From: Ichthyophis bannanicus
Taxonomy: Eukaryota; Chordata; Amphibia; Gymnophiona; Ichthyophiidae
DNA: 64,000 nucleotides
NCBI GenBank assembly: GCA_033557465.1
Contig: CM066039.1
Location: forward strand, 49,629,788 to 49,693,787
Direction of reading: 5' to 3'
Shown here: piece by piece, positions 42,546 to 52,236 of the stretch
How the letters are laid out: each line of letters begins with the position of its first letter
How positions within the stretch are numbered: the stretch's first letter is position 1
Notes under the pieces: generated by a model
Seen by the model: the letters and a program-made list of their open reading frames with translations, nothing else
What the model was told of the DNA's origin: nothing
Databases searched by the model: none
Made by a program: the position numbers and the translations under genes

Positions 42546-42700
42546 TCTGTGGTGAGTAGCATTACCTCAAAAATTCATTAAAAAGCTATTATTTCCTTCA
42601 ACTCCTCATGAAAGTGCTGTTTTGTGAAATCCAGCACTTCTTTCCTGTAAGTGCCGGTAACTGCAAGTTTGCATTGTGAAACTGGCAGCTATACATTTTC
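42546..42700. repeat. Dispersed repeat, left half (locus 1)
   Basis: ACCTCAAAAATTCATTAAAA and ATTATTTCC words are shared with 57603-57755. At both loci the homology stops, foreign sequence follows, and the right half resumes (43125 here, 59040 there). Confidence 0.5.
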
Positions 42701-43112
42701 AAAGGCCTTCACACAGGTACCTCCCTGGTTACCCATGTAAAGGCCTTATCTGGGATTTTCGAAGGGCACGTACAAGGGTAGTGTCCTTTGAAAATCCCAA
42801 CTAAGTCCCTAACACGCCCAGATGCTATCCACATAGCACTGGGGCGTGTTAGGGCCATTCCGGGGCAGAGTGGGGGTTGAGGAAGGGGCTACATGGGTAG
42901 CAGCGATTTTTGATGCTACCCACATAGCCCACTGCACCTTAAAGACAGGCGAAAATCACTGTTACCCATGTAGCCTCTGCAGCTGCCGGGGCAATCAGGC
43001 TAACCCGGATTTTCACTTCCGCTGGTACAGAAGTAAAAATACGGGTTAAGGGTTTGGCAGGCAGGCTATGCGCCACCGCTGCGCTTAGCCTGGCTATCTC
43101 AAAATCGGGCCC
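42701..43112. repeat. GC-rich MITE-like insertion
   Basis: GC-rich palindromic block between the two halves of a dispersed repeat. It contains paired TGGGTAGCAGCG/GATGCTACCCACATAG and GCTACATGGGTAG/GTTACCCATGTAGC words, plus CACGCCCAGATGCTATCC against GGGGCGTGTTAG. The right edge is TCTCAAAATCGGGCCC, an end motif shared with other GGCC-ended repeats here. Confidence 0.45.
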
Positions 43113-43124
43113 GTAGTTACTGGA

Positions 43125-43350
43125 ACTGACAAGTGTAAAGCCCTGGATGATGCCGCTCTTTAAGAACATGCAGTTCTATGAATTGATACTCCCGTTGTAC
43201 ATGCCAGCAAACACACTTGTATTTGGCGGCATCCATATGCATCTTTTAGAAAAGGCTCCACGTTCTGTAAAGTCTTTTGTAAAATATTCAGGGAACTGTA
43301 AATGTCCCCTTGGGCATCCAAATTCCTAGTGAGATATTCTATATCAAATG
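43125..43350. repeat. Dispersed repeat, right half (locus 1)
   Basis: GGCATCCATATGCATCTTTT then AGAAAAGGCTCCACG...GTCTTTTGTAAAATATTCAGG and GAACTGTAAATGTCC match 59100-59225. It includes an imperfect stem (TTTTAGAAAAGGCT/AGTCTTTTGTAAAA). Confidence 0.55.
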
Positions 43351-43424
43351 GGGCTTTAATTTGTATATGCAGTGTAAGATGACAAGGTTCTAGTGAATTT
43401 AGGATACTCTGCATCATATGACAG

Positions 43425-43605
43425 GATGCTAGTGCTCCGGGAAGTTATGGAGGGTTAAGTGGCTTGCCCAAGACCACAAGGAGCACCTGTGGGACTAGAA
43501 ACCCCAGTTCTTCCAGCCCAAGGTTGCTGTCCTCTAGTGGGATTTGAAGCCCTGACCTTCCAGCCTGAAGTACCTTGCCCCAACCACTAGGCCACTCCTC
43601 CACTC
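43425..43605 (-). mobile_element. tRNA-derived SINE
   Basis: The - strand reads GGAGGAGTGGCCTAGTGGTT (A box) and GGCTTCAAATCCC (B box), then CTTGTGGTCTTGGGCAAGCC and ACTTAACCCTCCATAACTTC. The head is duplicated: a second B-box-like GGACTAGAAACC-type block lies at 43490-43515. The BovB-like tail is absent. Confidence 0.6.
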
Positions 43606-43625
43606 CTTAGTGAATGCTGACATTG

Positions 43626-43889
43626 CAGTGGTGGCAATCCTCCCGCCTGACAATGTTTGACAGAATCAAGGGATCGTGGCATCTGGAGAAGCCTCCGATG
43701 CCGTCAAAACATTGTCAGGCAGGTGATCGGGCTGCAGAGCAATGGACAGGTTGGTGCACCTTGGTGTAGGGCAGCGGCCCCACATATGGCTGCTGTAATG
43801 CCTCCACGCGAGGTGTAGCAACCCATCCGTCACGCACGTGGGAGGGGTGGGACCGAACCGGTTCGTAGTCGGTTCGGATCCCACCACTG
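43626..43889. mobile_element. hAT-like MITE (CAGTGGTGG ends)
   Basis: 264 bp bounded by CAGTGGTGGCAATCC and, inverted, CAGTGGTGGGATCCGAACC. The ends match the CAGNG..-type termini common in hAT elements. The interior includes a stem of GAAGCCTCCGATGCC(G/A)TCAAAA also found at 48404-48450 and 50520-50565. No clear 8-bp duplication is present. Confidence 0.55.
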
Positions 43890-44109
43890 ATTAAGTACAA
43901 AATTTGTGTTTGCATACTGCTATGTGTTTTGCACATGTTCACTTAGGTCTTTTGACCGTATTTAAGATAAAAAAGGAATGTCTGCACTTTGATAGGTGCT
44001 CCCTCTCCAATACAAACAGTCCGACAATTCTTTGAGAAGTAGCTCCTATATTTGGTCCGACCTTTATTAAGATGTATTTCTTGGCAGTTGTGACTATTTT
44101 GTTTTTTTT
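43890..44109. other. Unassigned
   Basis: AT-rich, ending in a T-run at 44101-44111. Nothing was recognised. Confidence 0.35.
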
Positions 44110-44290
44110 TTTAATTTTATTAACTATCCAGATAATGGCAGTGATGATCTAGATAGTGGCCTCACAATCCAGATATTTAGTGGCGGCCACTATCCGGATA
44201 CCTGCTGATGAATATCTGGAGGTTATTTAAACACTGTAGCTGACTGCAGTTTTGTTCAGATATCCAGCATTTTGAAAATTGGCCCCATGT
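44110..44290. repeat. TATCCAGAT-type MITE
   Basis: AACTATCCAGATAATGGCAG, ATCTAGATAGTGGCC, CCGGATACC, GAATATCTGG and a right edge TTTTGAAAATTGGCCCC. Related to 32835, 34885 and 60430 blocks; self-complementary TATCC/GGATA words dominate. Confidence 0.45.
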
Positions 44291-44981
44291 TATTATGAAA
44301 TTGCCTTGCAATGCTGCAGAACATTTTTGTACTAGACCACTGAAAAGCAAGCATACTGGAAAAATCAGCAGCACTTCCAGAGAGTCAGATCTTGCATGAT
44401 TATTTTCAGCAGTGGTCAGAGTAGACACTGATGTTGATGTCACTGCTCAGTAACTTGTGCTACTCAGCACTTGTTTAACTGGGAGATGAGTCTGGATGCA
44501 GAAAACCTTGGGAAAGTTCTTATAATTCATCACTTATCAAATGGTCCACTAGAGTTCTGGATTTCCTTTACGGGCTCCAACCAGTCGCACAGTGGAGTCG
44601 GCGCCACATTTTTTTATTGCTGGAACTGAAGGTTAACTTTAGGCGCAAGGCCCAAGTGGAATAAGTTGCAGTTACAGTTGTGAGTGAGTAAATCTGTGCC
44701 AGTAAGGTATGTTCTTCAAGCAGGACTGTACCAAGCTAGAAATGTGCCCTCAGAACTCATGAACCTGTCGCCCCCTGCCTCTCCATCTACATGCAAGAAC
44801 TCGTTCTTATACGGCTTCCTGACGACATCAGCGCCCCTTCTGTACCTGTGCCTCTGTACAGCTTGCATGGCCCTTAGTATGGCCCTGTCTTCAAGCAAAG
44901 GATGTAAAGCAGAAAGAAATGTGTAACGTGATGATTTACACATTACTGTAGCATATTTACAGTGCATGCACATGTTTTTAA
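44291..44981. other. Unassigned 0.7-kb stretch
   Basis: No repeat family recognised. An 80-101-codon overlapping ORF pair around 44700-45000 has no recognised domain. Confidence 0.35.
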
Positions 44982-45478
44982 CACTACAAGCCCCAAAAGG
45001 AATTTTACCTAGAAACCCCAAAGTGCGTCAATTGACGCATTATCACGAATGCGTTTAGCATGAAATGCAGATGTGAATTAATGTGAAGTTACTTATTTGT
45101 TAACTACGTGCAGTATGTGATGTCATTACATGACGTCATCGTGTGTTTATTGTTTGTAATGTCGGAGTAAAACTGTAAACAGTGATTGAGATGCACCACC
45201 TAGTGGGAACATGAAATTATACCTAGAAGCCCCAAAGTACGTCAATTGACGCATCCAAGACAATGAGTGCCTCAACTGACGTACTTTGGGGCTTCTAGGT
45301 ATAAATTCATTTTCCCGCTAGGTGGTGCATCTGTCATTAATTTTCGATACACATATTTGAACATCTTGACCTTGCTAACAAAGTCATGGAACATGACTAA
45401 CATGGTTCTAGCAATGGCGCTGGTATACAACTTTGAAGATGCATTTGTGTCAATTGACGCACTTTGGGGGTTCTAGTG
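44982..45478. mobile_element. TTAA-flanked palindromic MITE
   Basis: 497 bp flanked by TTAA (44978-44981 and 45479-45482), with ends CACTA.. and ..TAGTG. Each terminal region contains (A)CCCCAAAGTGCGTCAATTGA with a core 16-bp palindrome TGCGTCAATTGACGCA (45024-45039, 45446-45461). Two more variants lie inside (45238-45253, 45268-45283). The left end has an extra copy of the CCCCAAA word (44990-44997). TTAA duplication points to piggyBac or Kolobok transposition. No transposase is encoded. Confidence 0.78.
45190..45331. repeat. Internal 64-bp-arm hairpin
   Basis: Arms 45190-45253 and 45268-45331 pair with few mismatches around a 14-bp spacer. Each arm contains TACCTAGAAGCCCCAAAGTA and a GCACCACCTAG-type outer word. 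The arm's inner half repeats the terminal sequence of the host MITE, so this looks like a miniature version of the element inside itself. Confidence 0.85.
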
Positions 45479-45482
45479 TTAA

Positions 45483-46659
45483 AGATAGATTTATTTATTG
45501 TATTTGCAATATCCGTCTTTTGTAAGTCACTATGATCGGATTGGAGCAGAAGTTAATATAGGTAAATAAATTAAATGATTTCTGTTATGGGATAAGATTT
45601 TTTCATCCCTTCACTCAACTACTTATTTACTTTATGTTCGTTTATTGATTCCCCTTTACTAATGAGTCACCCAGGATTTGCTTTCTATCCCCCTTTTGTA
45701 TTATCCATACTTATAAATCTAGTCACACCTGAGCCACTGCCTCAGACAGAAAACCAGCTAGCAGGACCGGGGCAACCATAAGGCAAACTAGGCAGGTCGG
45801 CAGGTTCTGGGGCAGCAAAAAGCAGAGCATTCAAAGCTAAACAAGAGATTCTGACAGCCAAGGGCATAAGGCTTCAAGGTTTACCTTGAAACAGTTCTGA
45901 GGCCAGCCAGCCAATTGCTAACCTACTAACCTAGTTTTAGACACCTATTTGTGCACAAAATGGTCCTCATCCTATCCCACTTTCATTCATGGTACCCTTT
46001 CTTTTCAGTTCTTCCAGGATCTACAACCATGCAGCTGGGAATTTAATTTTAAAAAAGGAGGGAAAGATTAAATGATCTTTCTGAAAAGTCTTAATTTCCT
46101 ATGATTCCATCCCTTGCTTCAACTTCCAATTTAGACTTTTAGCTTGGAGTCTTGCCTATGTCTGGTCAGAATCGGAGAAGCCATATCTCAGCTTTTCGTC
46201 GTAATTGGAAAATGTAAATGGATACAAACAGACTGACACACTGAGGGTTTTTCACTCTTGCAGCCGGCTTATTGATGTTATTAAATGGCTCATTTAACCC
46301 TGTCTCCCTGGAGCTTTTGCAAACTGTAAAAAAAAAAAAAAAAAAAAAAAAACCCTCGAAAGATGCGAACCAAATAAAATAAGGCATGACCAAAATGTAA
46401 AGAGGCACTTACTTGGCATTGCCTGCCACTGGGTTCGGCAACATTTTACAGGTTCGGTATTTCTGGTATATATGGAACAGGACGGAAAAGATTTACTGAG
46501 CTATATCTCCAGCTCTTTATATGTAGGATGATCAAAAAAGGCCCCGTGTACCTACAGTCCACTCACTTCCAAAGAAGCACTGGTAGACAACACCCTAAAA
46601 GAGCGGGACAGGGGTAAGCTGAGAAGGTCACTGATAGACACTGTGAGTGGAATTTTATA
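45483..46659. other. Mostly unassigned; CAGGACCGG fragment and A-run
   Basis: 45765-45930 belongs to the CAGGGCC(GG) repeat seen at 40322 and 42150 (GGCAAACTAGGCAGG, GGGGCAGCAAAAAGCAGAGC). A pure A-run of 25 lies at 46328-46352. No coding sequence was found. Confidence 0.4.
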
Positions 46660-46900
46660 AAGAGGCACCTAGTTTTAGGCACCAAGAATAGATGTAACTT
46701 CTTGGTCTTTTAGTGATTTACGCATGTATGCAAGTGACGACTTACCCATGTCAATGACCTCTTATAAAATACCAGCTGGTGGGAAAGTATGCATGATGTT
46801 TGCATTGGGTTCACCGTGGATGTGCACAGGGGCAGAGTTTGGGCAGTGTGAACAAGTACCCGCGTTGTTTATAAAATACTATAATTTACATGTCTACTGC
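46660..46900. repeat. TTTATAAA-type repeat
   Basis: ATTTTATAAAGAGGCACCTA, TTTTAGGCACC, CTTATAAAATACC and TTTATAAAATAC words occur at both ends and in the middle. A similar word set at 36155-36260 suggests a degenerate MITE. Confidence 0.35.
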
Positions 46901-47128
46901 ACATGCAAAAAGAAGGCATGGTAATTTACACAATCGGGCAAGTAGCATCCAGGTTCCGTGCAATCAGATCCCCCTCCCCCCATACCTTCCCCTCCAACCC
47001 CCCCCTCAAGAAGCCTCTCGCTTAACAACTCCCTTTCCCCCTGACACCATGCCAGAACTTCAAGCTTACAAGAGAAAGACATTTTTTATTAAGATACAAT
47101 TTTGGCCGCAGCATAAACTATACAACAC
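46901..47128. other. Unassigned, C-rich
   Basis: C-rich runs at 46970-47010. Nothing else was recognised. Confidence 0.35.
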
Positions 47129-47157
47129 ATGTTGTTAAGTGCTATCGAGTTGGTGGC
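47129..47157 (-). mobile_element. RTE-BovB 3'-terminal fragment
   Basis: TGTTGTTAAGTGCTATCGAG matches the antisense BovB 3' terminus at 3551-3570 with two changes. About 30 bp remain. It is followed by two direct copies of a GATGG..ACAACACATAACT word (47161-47200). Confidence 0.55.
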
Positions 47158-47215
47158 TTGATGGTACACAACACATAACTCGATGGCATACAACACATAA
47201 CTATCATATAATACT

Positions 47216-48463
47216 GTTTATACAATACCATGCTACTGTACAAATCACTACCTATATAGAAAAACTGGAATTCAACTGATCCCCACTTCGAGATGCACAG
47301 CCCATACTTGTTTGGAGGTGAGGCTATTAAAGCCCACCCCTTTGCCTCAACTCTTTCCATTATCATTATATGCCACTAATAAATACATTGCTTGTGTGAT
47401 GTGCCAGCAAGGGGGGGGGAGGGAGCAAGCTGTTAAAGCGTGCCCCTGTGTCCCCCCCCCCCCCCCCCGCTCATAGCAGGGTTTCACCTTCACTGTTTGG
47501 TCTGACCCATCAAAGGTCGGTACTCACACCCGCTTATGTTACTGATGCATAGTTGTTGCCCTCCCTCCTCTGCCATCCGAGTGTGGGGAGGCGCATTGCC
47601 CGCTGGTCCTGCTGCAAACCTCTTGACTCTAAATTGGGGAGGACAAATTCCCATATGGCCACTCCCATTAGCCTGTACTGCATGGCTGTGCACTTGGCAT
47701 GGTACCCCTTCAATCCCGGGCCATGTTGCAACGGCTGTACTAGGGGTAGGTGCATAGTTTGGTGTCCGTCCCACAGTGGACCGTAAATAACTGGCCTAGG
47801 CCCACCCTCCTGCCCCTCCACCCCACCAACCTTAACCCTTGCCTGTTCCCCCTTCCCTGTTGTGCCCGGCGGCTGCTAATCCAGCTGGCCGGGTCTTTAA
47901 CGCTAGGGCTGTTGTAAGTTATCATGTCTTGATTCGAGGTATGCTCTCTGCCTTATGCTCATATTTTATAATGTCAAGCACACACAGTTTACTTTACAAA
48001 AACAGGGATAAAATACACATGTGAAAACACATGTTAACTAGGCACAACTTTATAAAATTACTCTCTGTATGTGTGGAAACTAAAGCAACTCATTTCCACC
48101 AATAATGTTCTACAGAATACTTGGGATTTTCACAGGTGCACAAGGATTGTTTGACCCCCCTCCCCCCCCCCACACTGTTTCTAGGGATATCTTTTGACTG
48201 AAACAAGGCACGGGATCAATCAGGTTCAGAGCTCTTCTGGTTGCATCCACTAGTGATCTGTCACTTACCTCCAGTAGTTGTTCTAGAGGAAGAAAAACAA
48301 TCCTGCTTGCTGCAGCCCACTTTGTGGTCATAAAAATTCTCTATAGACACTTAAACTGCTGGACCAGTACTATATACAATATGGAGGCACAGTCAAACTT
48401 CCTCTCAGATGATCCAGGCATCAAGGAAAGCCCCCGATGCCATCAAAAAATACTGTTGGGCGG
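47216..48463. other. Unassigned 1.2 kb with homopolymer C-run
   Basis: A G-run at 47411-47421 and an 18-20-bp C-run at 47453-47468. Short GC-rich ORFs in 47490-47925 overlap on both strands and show no domain. At 48404-48450 there is a segment AGATGATCCAGGCATC..GCCATCAAA that recurs at 50520-50565. Confidence 0.4.
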
Positions 48464-48898
48464 GGACCAGTGCCTCTGACAGAAACCAAATCCCTGGTGG
48501 CCCCCACCCGTCCACCCACCCAATTACAAATAATTCTGGTGGCCCAGCAGCCCCACATCCCCCATCCCCTTCCCGGTACCATTACAATGGAGGGGGAGCG
48601 TTGAAAAATGGAAGCGTCTAGCCCCACGCAGTACATCCTGGGATGCACTGGGTGGGATCAGACTGCCATATAGAGTAAGGTAGAGAATGTCTTATTTGAC
48701 AGTCTGACCCTGCCTGGGGCATCCCAGGATGCACCGTACAGAGCCAGGTGCCACCATTTTTTAAGATGACACAGGAGTGGGAGCATATGGAAAACGCTTC
48801 TGCTCCACTGTAAAGGTGGAAGGGGGTGGGGAGTTTGAGGCCGCTGGGCCACCAGGGTTATTTTTAATTGGATGGGAATTTGGTTTTCTGTCAGGGGC
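48464..48898. repeat. Foldback repeat with about 200-bp arms
   Basis: The left arm (48464-48670) and inverted right arm (48695-48898) share, in order, CCTCTGACAGAAA.CCAAAT, CCTGGTGGCCCAGC, CATCCTGGGATGC and GTCAGACTG-like words. Identity is moderate (roughly 70% by eye). The CR1-A copy begins exactly at its right edge. Non-coding. Confidence 0.65.
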
Positions 48899-50290
48899 AT
48901 CTAAGGATGTTGAAAGATCTGAAATATGAGATTGCAGATCTGCTATTAGCAATCTGTAAACTATCATTAAAATCATCTGTAATACCTGAAGATTGGAGGA
49001 TGGCCAATGTAATGCCAGTTTTTAAAAAGGGTTCCAGGGGTGATCCGGGAAACTACAGACTGGTGAGCCTGATATCAGTACCGGGAAAAATGGTAGAAAC
49101 CATCATAAAGAACAAAATTGCTGAACATGTAGATAGTCATGGCTTAATGAGAGACAGCCAACATGGTTTTAGACAAGGAAGATCTTGTCTTACTAATCTG
49201 TTATGTTTTTTTGAAGGTGTGAATAAACAGGTAGACAAAACCTGACAAGGTCCCTCATCAGAGACTTCTGGCAAAACTAAAAAGTCATGAGATAGGAGGC
49301 AGTGTACTATTGTGGATCAGGAACTGGTTAAAAGATAGAAAGGTTAAATGGCCAAATTTCCCAATGGAGAAAGGTGAATAGTGGAGTGCCCCAGGGATCT
49401 GTGCTGGGTCCGTTGCTTTTTGACATATTCATAAATGACCTGGAAAAGGGAATAACGAGCGAGGTTATCAAATTTGCAGATGACACAAAACTATTTAAAG
49501 TTGTTAAACCCCATGAGGATTGTGGAAAATTGCAAGAGGATCATGATAAATTGGAAGACTGGGCATCAAAATGGCAGATGAAATTTAATGTGCACAAGTG
49601 CAAAGTTATGCACCTAGGAAAGAACAACCCAAACTATGGTTACACAATGCAAGGTTCCACATTGGGAACCACCATCCAGGAAAAAGATTTGGGAGTCATC
49701 ATGGATAACATGTTAAAACCCTACGCCCAGTGTGCAGCAGCGGACAAGAGAGCAAATAGAATGCTAGGTATCATAAGGAAAGGAATGGAAAATAAAACAA
49801 AGGATATTATAATGCCTCTGTATCGTTCCATGGTGAGACCGCACCTTGAATATTGTGTGCAATTCTGGTCGCCGTATCTTAAAAAGGATATAGAGTTATT
49901 AGAAAAGGTACAGAGAAGAGCCACCAAAATGGTAAAGGGGATGGAAGGATATCCCTATGAAGAGAGGCTAAAAAGGTTAGGGCTCTTCAACCTGGAAAAG
50001 AGATGGCTGAGGGGAGATATGATAGAGGTCTACAAATTAATGAATGGAGTGGAACGGGTAAACGTAGATTGATTGTTTACGTCATCAGAATATAGAAAGA
50101 CTAGGGGACATGCAATGAAGCTACAGGGTAAACTATTTAAGACTAATAAGAGAAAATATTTTTTTCACGCAACGTGTAATCAAATTCTGGAATTTGTTAC
50201 CGGAGGATATAGTAAAAGCTGTTAGTGTAGCTGGGTTTAAAAAAGGTTTGGACATGCTCCTGGAGGAAAGGTCCACAAAACATTATTAAA
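48896..50290 (+). pseudogene. CR1-A ORF2p copy 2, RT domain with motif A deleted
   Basis: 48896-49245 encodes LKYEIADLLLAICKLSLKSS, VIPEDWR, NYRLVSLISV, HGFRQGRSC and LLCFFEGVNKQ. An approximately 50-bp deletion then removes the YLDFQKAFDKV motif A present at 1575-1611 and shifts the frame. After a second small deletion near 49343, 49374-50072 is open for 232 codons with SGVPQGSVLGPLLF, FADDTKLF, HKCKVMHLGK, RPHLEYCVQFWSPYLKKD and RLGLFNLEKRW. A TGA at 50070-50072 replaces the Arg codon (CGA) seen at 2443-2445, a CpG-type change. The C-terminus continues to about 50290. It is not functional because the catalytic Asp of motif A is lost. Confidence 0.9.
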
Positions 50291-50457
50291 AGGGACCCGG
50301 GATATCACTGCTTGATCTAATACAAGCATTGTGGAACCTTTGTCTTTTGGGGAAACTGCTAGGTACTTATGACCTAGATTGGCCACTGTTGGAAACAGGA
50401 TACTGGGCTTGGTGGACCTTGGTCTTACCCAATATGGCATATCTTATGTTCTTATTT
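48896..50457 (+). mobile_element. CR1-A LINE copy 2, 5'-truncated
   Basis: The best-preserved CR1-A copy. It starts at the RT N-terminus (about HPRVLKELKYE) and ends with the family 3'UTR and TTATGTTCTTAT tail at 50440-50457. The right flank (50457-50561) is a 40-bp-arm hairpin whose right arm has a direct copy at 48404-48445, left of the foldback, so CR1-A and the foldback may sit inside one older repeat. Confidence 0.9.
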
Positions 50458-50561
50458 TGATGGCATTGGGGACTTTCCCCGGTGCTTGGATCATCTTAGG
50501 GAAGTTTAACACTTCATCTCAGATGATCCAGGCATCGGAAAAGCCTCCGATGCCATCAAAA
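50457..50561. repeat. 40-bp-arm hairpin
   Basis: TTGATGGCATTGGGGACTTT..GGATCATCT pairs with AGATGATCCAGGCATC..GATGCCATCAA around a 24-bp loop. The right arm also occurs at 48404-48445, and part of it at 43690-43712. Confidence 0.65.
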
Positions 50562-50867
50562 TACTGTTGGGGCATGCGCAAATGTTTAAGCCACCTCAGA
50601 CCCAGTCATAGAGATACTGGTGCTTCTGCTGGTAACGTAATCCTCTACGTGTTTCTCTGCATTGGGCGCAGACAATGTTAGCGTGCCATTTTAATATGCA
50701 CAGCTCATTTGCCTATAATTTTAATATACTTGGCATTATTGTGTGCATTGCTTTTCCTTTGCTGTTTATGCGCGCATCAGCCTCTTTTCTGCACTTGGCC
50801 TGTCAGAACTTGCATTATCTTTCTGCATCAGCTCATTAGTGCACTTTTGCTTGATTTTTTAGTTTTT
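50562..50867. other. Unassigned, repeat-like
   Basis: AT-rich with TGTGTGCATT and TAGTGCACTTTTGC words similar to those at 51090-51300 and 35076-35200. Probably one dispersed repeat split by the SINE. Confidence 0.4.
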
Positions 50868-51078
50868 AGTGCCATCAAGAAAATGCTGACTCTTTGCAAC
50901 CCAACCACCCCTGAGTTTTCTTGGCAAGGTATGACCAGAAGTAGATTGACAGGCCTTTTCTTCAGAGAGCATGGAGGGTAAAGTGAACTGCCTACGGTCA
51001 CAAGGAGTGCCAATGCAAACTGACCCTGATCTCTTTGCGTACTAGGCTGTTGCTCTAACCACTGGGTTACTCCTCAAT
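50868..51078 (-). mobile_element. tRNA-derived SINE with BovB-like 3' end, copy 2
   Basis: Sense is the - strand. Head: GAGGAGTAACCCAGTGGTTA (A box TAACCCAGTGG). B-box region: GATCAGGGTCAGTTTGC. CORE-like: CTCCTTGTGACCGTAGGCAG. BovB-5'-like block: GAAAAGGCCTGTCAATCTAC then TTCTGG. BovB-3'-like tail: GGGTTGCAAAGAGTCAGC..TTGATGGCACT, followed by A-rich sequence. The last 45 bp differ from BovB mostly by transitions. Confidence 0.82.
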
Positions 51079-51467
51079 TATCGCTTAATGAATTCTATTT
51101 GCCTATAGTGTGCATTATTAAGCAATAAATTGCACGAGTAAGCTACAGTGTGTGCTATTAACAACATTTCCCATGAAAGAAATTTAAAACAAAATAAAAT
51201 GAAAAATTCCACAAATGACATGGGAAAATAAACAAAATCAAAATTTGCTTACAGCGTGCACTATTCAGCGATAATACACATTATTAAGCTACAGTGCACA
51301 GTTGCGCTCTGTGTTCCTAGTCTTCCAGCTAGAGGGATGGTAAAACAAAGTGAATTGTTTTCTGAAACCATCTGGATGCTAAAAGAAATAACTTTTAAGA
51401 CCATAAGTAATAGCCTTACAATTGAAACATTTTATGAATAAAATAAAACAAACAGAACATGCACTTC
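51079..51467. other. Repeat-like AT-rich sequence
   Basis: Contains several TAGTGTGTGC..ATTA..AAGC words also seen at 50700-50850 and 35076-35200. No coding sequence. Confidence 0.4.
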
Positions 51468-51573
51468 TTTTGTGGGTACTTGTGACCTGGATTGGCTACT
51501 GTTGGAAACAGGCTACTGGGCTTGATGGACCCTTGGTCTGACCCAGTATGGCATATCTTATTTTCTTATGTAA
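51468..51573 (+). mobile_element. CR1-A solo 3' end
   Basis: GTACTTGTGACCTGGATTGG, CTACTGTTGGAAACAGG, TTGATGGACCCTTGGTCTGA and the TTATTTTCTTATG tail are the last 105 bp of CR1-A. An extreme 5' truncation. Confidence 0.85.
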
Positions 51574-51795
51574 TCCTCTGCATTTTTAGCACTGGGAATC
51601 TGAATTAAGTTGAAGGCAATGAGAGGATTTGAATTCCAAGGTTGCATCCAAAGAAAGGCACAGTAAATAGCTGTTGTGGTTTGCTTTGACATATAGGCCA
51701 CCAGGGCCGGCCCGTCCATTGAGCGAGAATGTTTTTTGCACAGGGCCCCGCATTTCAGGGGGCCCCGCGCAAAAAGCATTCTGATCCTAAAGTTA

Positions 51796-52236
51796 AATTT
51801 TAAAAAAAAGAAAAAAAAGAAGCTGTCTTCTCCGGCTGCCGGGGCCGCCGCGGCAGAATCGAGTGTGCTGCGGGGCCCCCCCTGCCCAACAGAGCCTGCC
51901 CTCCCCTTTATCACCTCTGTCTTCGCAGGCAGCTTCAGTCACACGCGCCGGCTTTCAGAGCGCGAGAGGAGAGTTTCTCCCTCGCTGCTCTGTTAAGCCC
52001 GCGGGGGCTGATGGGAAGTTCCCATCAGCCCCCGCGGGCTTAACAGAGCCGCGAAAGGGAAACTAGTCCTTTCGCGCTCTGAAAGCCGGCGCATGTGACT
52101 GAAGCTGCCTGCGAAGACAGAGGTGATAAAGGAGAGGGCAGGCTCTGCTGGGCAGGGGGGGCCCCGTGGCACACTCGATTCTGCCGCGGCGGCCCCGGCA
52201 GCCGGAGAAGACAGCTTCTTTTTTTTAAATTTTCCC
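51796..52236. repeat. 440-bp GC-rich palindrome
   Basis: Two arms of about 220 bp centre on G52018. The inner 31 bp on each side (GCTCTGTTAAGCCCGCGGGG.. ) is perfect, and so is the outermost stretch (AGAAGCTGTCTTCTCCGGCT). The middle has a few differences, notably around 51955-51985 against 52050-52085. There is no loop. Confidence 0.9.

Noticed and set aside
46328..46352. Poly(A) tail of a processed pseudogene
   Set aside because: The 25-bp A-run has no upstream coding similarity and no visible target duplication.
47490..47925. Cluster of 60-95-codon ORFs on both strands
   Set aside because: Short, overlapping, Pro/Gly/Cys-rich and without any motif; typical of GC-rich non-coding sequence.
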